DNA of 64,000 nt, from NCBI GenBank assembly GCA_041394605.1, contig JAWKHX010000009.1:62001-126000 (forward strand), written 5' to 3'. A program made the translations under genes and the position numbers. The stretch is from UBA668 sp041394605. Lineage in GTDB: Bacteria > Actinomycetota > Acidimicrobiia > Acidimicrobiales > Ilumatobacteraceae. The number at the start of each line of letters is the position of its first letter. Position 1 is the first letter of the stretch. Of this stretch, positions 59,787-64,000 are shown piece after piece. The notes below the pieces were generated by a model. The model made no database searches. It was not told the origin of the DNA and saw only the letters and a program-made list of their open reading frames with translations.

Positions 59787-61025
59787 GTGCTCGCCCATCT
59801 CCCGCGCCGACGCGCCGCTGCCGCCCTTGCGATCCTGGGTTTCCTGGTAGCGGGCTGCGCCAAGAACGCCCCGCAGGACATCTTCCGGCCCGCCGGCTCC
59901 AACGCCCGCGAGATCGACGACGGTCTCGGCGGCCAGAAGTACATCTTCATTCTGGCGGGGGTGGTGGCGGCCATCGTCATCGCCGTCGTGCTGTTCATCA
60001 TCTTCAAGTTCAAGGACCGCGGGCAGGACATCCCGGAGCAGACGCACGGCAACCCGATGCTCGAGATCGGCATGACCATCCTGCCGGCGATCATCCTGAT
60101 CACCGTCGCCATCCCGACGGTGGCCAAGATCTTCAACCTGGCCAAGTCCGACGACGCCGCCTGCGTGGTCAACGTCACCGGCCAGCAGTGGTGGTGGGAG
60201 TACGACTACCCGGTGCAGAACTGCGGCGGCATCGAGATCACCCAGCCGATCGTCACCAGCGGCGAGATGGTCATCCCCGCCGGTGTCAACGTGCAGTTGC
60301 GGATCACCAGCCGCGACGTCATCCACTCGTACTGGATCCCCCGTCTCAACGGCAAGCGTGACGCGGTGCCCGGTAGCCTCCAGCCGCTGCGCATGCAGGC
60401 CGACCAGCCCGGCATCTACACCGGCCAGTGCACGGAGTTCTGCGGCCTCAGCCACGCCCGCATGCGCCAGGCAGTGGTTGCGCTGGACAGCGACTCGTTC
60501 GCGACCTGGGTGGCCAACCAGGAAGAGGCCTACACGTCACCCACCGACGCCCTGGCGCTGGAAGGTGAGGGGCAGTTCATCAGCCAGTGCGCCCGCTGCC
60601 ACCAGATCAACGGACTCACCAACAGCGACGGCACTCCCGTGCTGGCCAACCCGGAGCAGAACCTGGTGTCCGGCGCCGCGCCGAACCTCACCAACCTGAT
60701 GACCCGCACCGGGTTCGCCGGCTTCACGTTCGACCTCATCACCGATGCGTGCCGCGAGAAGCTGTGGAACGCTCCGTCCGAGGAGTTCAGCGCCCTGTAC
60801 CTGCAGGGCGTGTGGATGGATTCCCCGGCCGGTGCCGAGTACCCGGTGTGCTTCAACGAGACCGCCCTGCGGGAGTGGCTGCGCAATGCCCCCGGCATGA
60901 AGCCGATGTTCGTCGACCCGAACAACCTGTCCTCCACGGGCGGCCTGTACCGCGGCATGCCCAACCTGGGTCTCACCGAGGCCCAGATCGACCAACTGAT
61001 CGCCTACCTCCTCGAGCGGAAGTAA
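59787..61025 (+). CDS. coxB: Cytochrome c oxidase subunit II fused to cytochrome c (caa3 type)
   Basis: CoxB, 412 residues. The signal with lipobox LVAGC (C24) anchors it by lipid. Two membrane segments (about 52-75 and 92-113) are followed by the copper domain: TGQQWWWEYDYP, H180 in RDVIHSYW, and the CuA set C215-T-E-F-C219-x3-H223-x2-M226. A cytochrome c domain follows with C268-A-R-C-H272 and a likely Met ligand in RGMPNLGL. It accepts electrons from cytochrome c or the bc complex and passes them to CoxA. GTG was chosen for the signal peptide. coxA starts 13 bp later. Confidence 0.93.
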   Translation: MLAHLPRRRAAAALAILGFLVAGCAKNAPQDIFRPAGSNAREIDDGLGGQKYIFILAGVVAAIVIAVVLFIIFKFKDRGQDIPEQTHGNPMLEIGMTILPAIILITVAIPTVAKIFNLAKSDDAACVVNVTGQQWWWEYDYPVQNCGGIEITQPIVTSGEMVIPAGVNVQLRITSRDVIHSYWIPRLNGKRDAVPGSLQPLRMQADQPGIYTGQCTEFCGLSHARMRQAVVALDSDSFATWVANQEEAYTSPTDALALEGEGQFISQCARCHQINGLTNSDGTPVLANPEQNLVSGAAPNLTNLMTRTGFAGFTFDLITDACREKLWNAPSEEFSALYLQGVWMDSPAGAEYPVCFNETALREWLRNAPGMKPMFVDPNNLSSTGGLYRGMPNLGLTEAQIDQLIAYLLERK

Positions 61026-61038
61026 GGGAGCCCCACGA

Positions 61039-63057
61039 ATGGCCATCATTGAACGCCCCTCCGCCGTGCCCACGTTTGCCGGCGCCGGCGCAAACGCCCC
61101 CGCGGTGGTCACGCCCACCCAGGGCCTCGGCGTCTTCAAGCGTCCGGTCGCTGCCTCCGGGTGGAAGAGCTGGGTCTTCACGGTCGACCACAAGAAGCTC
61201 GGGATCATGTACGGCGTGGTCTCCATGTTCTTCTTCCTGGTCGGTGGCGTGGAGGCTCTGCTGATTCGCCTCCAGCTCGCCGCCCCGGACAACACGGTCC
61301 TCAGCGCGCAGGTGTACAACGAGATGTTCACCATGCACGCCACCACCATGGTGTTCCTCTTCGTCATGCCGATGGCCGCGGCGTTCGCCAACTACTTCCT
61401 GCCGTTGCAGATCGGCGCCCGCGACGTGGCCTTCCCGCGCATCAACGCGCTGGGCTTCTGGCTGTTCCTGTTCGGTGGCATCTTCATCAACACATCGTGG
61501 GTCCTCGGTGGCGCCGCAGATGGTGGCTGGTTCATGTACTCGCCGAACTCCAGCCCGCTGTTCTCGCCGGGCCACGGCGTGGACTTCTGGGTGCTCGGCC
61601 TGCAGATCACCGGCATCGCCTCGCTGGTCGGTGCCATCAACCTGATCGTCACCGTGCTCAACATGCGGGCACCGGGCATGAAGCTCATGCACATGCCGAT
61701 GTTCACCTGGATGGTGCTGGTGGTGCAGTTCCTGCTGGCCTTCGCCATGCCGGTCATCACCGTGGCCCTGTTCCTGCTGGGGTTCGAGCGCAACTTCGGC
61801 GCCACGTTCTTCAACGTGGATGCCGGCGCCGACCCGCTGCTGTGGCAGCACCTCTTCTGGATCTTCGGTCACCCCGAGGTGTACATCATCATCCTCCCGA
61901 GCTTCGGCATCATCTCCGAAGTGCTGCCGGTGTTCGCCCGCAAGCCACTGTTCGGCTACAAGTTCGTGGTCTTCTCCGGGGCGGGCATCGGCTTCCTGGG
62001 CTGGGGTGTGTGGGCGCACCACATGTTCGCCAGCGGCCTCGGCCCGGTGAGCGTGGCGGTCTTCTCCGTGGCCACGATGCTCATCGCCATCCCCACCGGC
62101 GTGAAGATCGTCAACTGGACGCTCACCCTGTGGGGCGGCAAGTTGTGGTTCACCACGGCCATGAAGTTCGCCATCGGCGTCATCGTGCTGTTCACCATCG
62201 GTGGCGTCACGGGCGTCACCCACGCAGTGGCCCCATCGGACACTCAGCAGACGGACACGTACCACATTGTCGGTCACTTCCACTTCGTGATCGTCGGTGG
62301 TGCCGTCATGGGCCTGTTCGCCGGCTTGTACTACTGGTGGCCGAAGATGTTCGGCAAGACGCTGAACGAGAAGCTCGGCGGCTGGAACTTCTGGTTGATG
62401 TTCTGGGGCATCTCCATCACGTTCGGGGCCATGCACATCGTCGGCATGCAGGGCCAGCCGCGCCGCATGGTGGTGTGGCCGGAGAAGCTCACCGGTGAGG
62501 GCTTCTTCAACCTCCACTTCTGGAACCAGGTGGCCACGTGGGGGGCGTTCACGATCGCCGTCGGCGTGGCGTTCTTCATCGTCAACGTCGTCGTCACCGC
62601 CCGCAAGAAGGAGCGTGCCCCGCTGGATCCGTGGGACGCCCGCACCCTGGAGTGGATCACCGCCAGTCCTCCGAAGGAGCACAACTTCGACGTCATCCCC
62701 ACCGTGCACGCGCTGGACGAGTTCTTCCACCGCAAGTACGAGGAAGTGGAGCACGAGGATGGCCACGTGAAGTTGATGAAGGTGAAGACCGCGGAGGAGA
62801 TCCTGGCCGAGGAAGAGGCCCGTGCCGACGCCCACATCCACCTGCCGTCGCCGTCGTACTGGCCCATCGTGCTGGCGTTCGGCCTGCCGATCATCGCCTA
62901 CGGCGTCATCTACAACCTGATCCTCTCGTTCGTCGGCGCGGCGATCGTCCTGCTGGCCGGCTTCGGCTGGGCGCTGGAGCCGTCGGTCGCCGAGGACAGC
63001 GACTACGACCCGCCGGCCGGCGGGGACTCGACCAAGGAGTTGGCGACCATTGGCTGA
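61039..63057 (+). CDS. coxA: Cytochrome c oxidase subunit I
   Basis: CoxA, 672 residues. All ligands are present: low-spin heme H100 and H415, CuB H278-P-E-V-Y282 with the crosslinked tyrosine, H327-H328, and heme a3 H413 in VGHFHF. GWGVWAHHMF and K355 are the K-channel region. The C-terminal part after the twelve core segments has a charged stretch (EEVEHEDGHVKLMKVKTAEE) and two more membrane segments, as in caa3-type oxidases. It reduces oxygen to water and pumps protons. The ATG follows GGGAG. It overlaps coxC by 8 bp. Confidence 0.95.
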   Translation: MAIIERPSAVPTFAGAGANAPAVVTPTQGLGVFKRPVAASGWKSWVFTVDHKKLGIMYGVVSMFFFLVGGVEALLIRLQLAAPDNTVLSAQVYNEMFTMHATTMVFLFVMPMAAAFANYFLPLQIGARDVAFPRINALGFWLFLFGGIFINTSWVLGGAADGGWFMYSPNSSPLFSPGHGVDFWVLGLQITGIASLVGAINLIVTVLNMRAPGMKLMHMPMFTWMVLVVQFLLAFAMPVITVALFLLGFERNFGATFFNVDAGADPLLWQHLFWIFGHPEVYIIILPSFGIISEVLPVFARKPLFGYKFVVFSGAGIGFLGWGVWAHHMFASGLGPVSVAVFSVATMLIAIPTGVKIVNWTLTLWGGKLWFTTAMKFAIGVIVLFTIGGVTGVTHAVAPSDTQQTDTYHIVGHFHFVIVGGAVMGLFAGLYYWWPKMFGKTLNEKLGGWNFWLMFWGISITFGAMHIVGMQGQPRRMVVWPEKLTGEGFFNLHFWNQVATWGAFTIAVGVAFFIVNVVVTARKKERAPLDPWDARTLEWITASPPKEHNFDVIPTVHALDEFFHRKYEEVEHEDGHVKLMKVKTAEEILAEEEARADAHIHLPSPSYWPIVLAFGLPIIAYGVIYNLILSFVGAAIVLLAGFGWALEPSVAEDSDYDPPAGGDSTKELATIG

Positions 63058-63676
63058 CATCGCCGTCCACGAAGGCGCCCACGCCCACGAGCACGACGCT
63101 CACGGCGCGCACGCCACGTCCACCGGGCTGAGCAACAACAAGCTCGCCATGTGGCTGTTCCTCGGCACCGAGTGCCTGTTGTTCGGTGGCCTCATCAGCA
63201 CCTACATGCTGTACCGCGGCCGCCTCGGCAACGGGCCCGGGCCGGGCCAGGTGTTCGACATCCCGCTCACCTCGATCAGCAGCTTCATCCTGCTGATGAG
63301 CTCGCTCACCATGGTGCTGGCGGTCAACGCCGCCAAGGAGGGCGACGACCGCAACACCCGGGTGTGGCTGTCCGCCACCGCACTGCTGGGTGCTCTGTTC
63401 GTGGGTGGCCAGGTGTACGAGTTCACCGCCTTCTATCAGGAAGGCCTGGGCTTCACCACCAGCCTGTTCGGCTCCAGCTTCTTCACGCTCACCGGCTTCC
63501 ACGGTGTGCACGTGTCGCTCGGCATCATCATGCTGATGGCGCTGGTCGGCATCATCACCCGCAGCAAGGTGCCCGGCGACAAGGCCGAGGTGGTCGAGCT
63601 GATCGGTCTGTACTGGCACTTCGTCGACGTGGTGTGGGTGGTCATCTTCACCCTCGTCTACCTGATCCCCGCCTGA
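63050..63676 (+). CDS. coxC: Cytochrome c oxidase subunit III
   Basis: CoxC, 208 residues, with five membrane segments. After a His-rich N-terminus: KLAMWLFLGTECLLFGGLISTYM, LMSSLTMVLAVNAAKE, FVGGQVYEFTAFYQEG, SSFFTLTGFHGVHVSLGIIM, ELIGLYWHFVDVVWVVIFTLVYL. The invariant E in G-x-E and the H-G-x-H-V motif are present. The start is TTG inside the coxA 3' end (8-bp overlap), with AAGGAG 10 bp upstream; no ATG or GTG gives a complete first helix. Confidence 0.92.
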   Translation: MADIAVHEGAHAHEHDAHGAHATSTGLSNNKLAMWLFLGTECLLFGGLISTYMLYRGRLGNGPGPGQVFDIPLTSISSFILLMSSLTMVLAVNAAKEGDDRNTRVWLSATALLGALFVGGQVYEFTAFYQEGLGFTTSLFGSSFFTLTGFHGVHVSLGIIMLMALVGIITRSKVPGDKAEVVELIGLYWHFVDVVWVVIFTLVYLIPA

Positions 63677-63684
63677 GGTCACCC

Positions 63685-64000
63685 ATGAGCGCAGTCACCG
63701 AGCACACGGACCACGGCACCGAGGCCCACGATCACGCCGATCACGGCAGCCACCCGACCACCCTGACGTTCGTCAAGGTGGCGATCATCCTCGCCGTCAT
63801 CACCGCGCTGGAGACGTCCACCTACTGGTGGGTGGAGGACGCCCACACGGTGGCGATGATCACCCTGTTCGTCTGCATGGCGATCAAGTTCGTGATGATC
63901 CTGCTGTGGTTCATGCACCTCAAGTGGGACAGCGCCCTGTTCTCGCTGATGTTCTACATCGGGGTGGGGCTCGCCATCGCGGTGTACGTCGTGGCGTTGA
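63685..64000 (+). CDS. Cytochrome c oxidase subunit IV (prokaryotic COX4 type), 3' end outside window
   Basis: An ATG 8 bp after coxC opens a frame that runs off the window end with no stop (105 codons). A His/Asp-rich N-terminus (TEHTDHGTEAHDHADHGSH) is followed by membrane segments FVKVAIILAVITALETSTYWW, AMITLFVCMAIKFVMILLWFMHLKWD and LFSLMFYIGVGLAIAVYV. The F-M-H-L-K-x-D motif after segment two is diagnostic of the small fourth subunit. The His-rich tail could bind metal. It completes coxBACD. Confidence 0.88.
   Translation, partial: MSAVTEHTDHGTEAHDHADHGSHPTTLTFVKVAIILAVITALETSTYWWVEDAHTVAMITLFVCMAIKFVMILLWFMHLKWDSALFSLMFYIGVGLAIAVYVVAL

Noticed and set aside
60973..63060. A 695-codon open frame opposite coxA
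   Set aside because: coxA is unambiguous, with all ligands; the opposite frame is compositional shadow.

Overview
The window is 64 kb of high-GC, densely packed chromosome from an actinobacterium. Several features point to the class Acidimicrobiia, although this is inferred from gene content and not from a marker-gene tree: the Glu-Asp-Phe tRNA cluster, an F420-type luciferase-like oxidoreductase, a DUF2017 gene, a caa3-type oxidase with cytochrome c fused to CoxB, ethylmalonyl-CoA mutase, and many GTG starts with 4-bp ATGA/GTGA overlaps.

Layout. 1-8.5 kb: rmuC 3' end, an acetyltransferase, xseA-xseB, a polyprenyl synthase, two coupled alpha/beta hydrolases (one without its serine), a LysM lipoprotein, a frame-broken secreted CAP-domain protein and an unknown soluble protein. 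8.5-19.3 kb: FAD oxidoreductase, ethylmalonyl-CoA mutase, acyltransferase-3/SGNH protein, aat, 3-hydroxyacyl-CoA dehydrogenase, HD-domain protein, DUF2017, DegV, thioesterase and three tRNAs ending in a classic terminator. 19.4-28.4 kb: LLM oxidoreductase and P450 (both frame-broken), divergent from an oligopeptide-type ABC transporter operon that ends in a FAD oxidoreductase. 28.4-33.8 kb: a five-gene surface-sugar operon with a UDP-L-FucNAc/L-QuiNAc-type pathway and two glycosyltransferases. 33.9-36.2 kb: a small antitoxin-like gene, an IS110 element and an acetyltransferase. 36.2-45.4 kb: an acyltransferase-hydrolase fusion, a fused alpha/beta 2-oxoacid dehydrogenase E1, a membrane/FMN-binding/ApbE redox operon, engB and an aldehyde dehydrogenase. 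45.4-52 kb: a run of genes that all carry frame breaks (acetyltransferase, ECF sigma, secreted protein, LLM oxidoreductase, two FtsX-type permeases, ABC ATPase). 52-64 kb: an FtsH-like protease, a membrane protein, clpS, ctaB, then two consecutive oxidase-like gene sets.

Two results stand out. First, the IS110 element (34125-35598) carries in its left non-coding end a two-loop RNA whose four guide segments match, in the correct orientation, both sides of the insertion target and both ends of the element around a shared CT core. This is a bridge RNA of the kind described for IS621, here with guides that can be read directly against the genome. A TTGACA at the right end and a TCTAAT across the joined ends would make a promoter only in the excised circle. 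Second, upstream of the normal coxBACD genes is a set comprising a CoxA-like protein that has lost all six heme and copper histidines, a CoxC-like protein, and a membrane protein with a possible cupredoxin-like tail. It looks like a metal-free shadow of the oxidase.

Frame breaks are numerous but strongly clustered (6.3-7.4 kb and 45.9-51.6 kb, plus isolated ones), with good coding sequence on either side of each. Consensus indels are as likely as real gene decay. The bodies marked 'pseudogene' should be read with that in mind.
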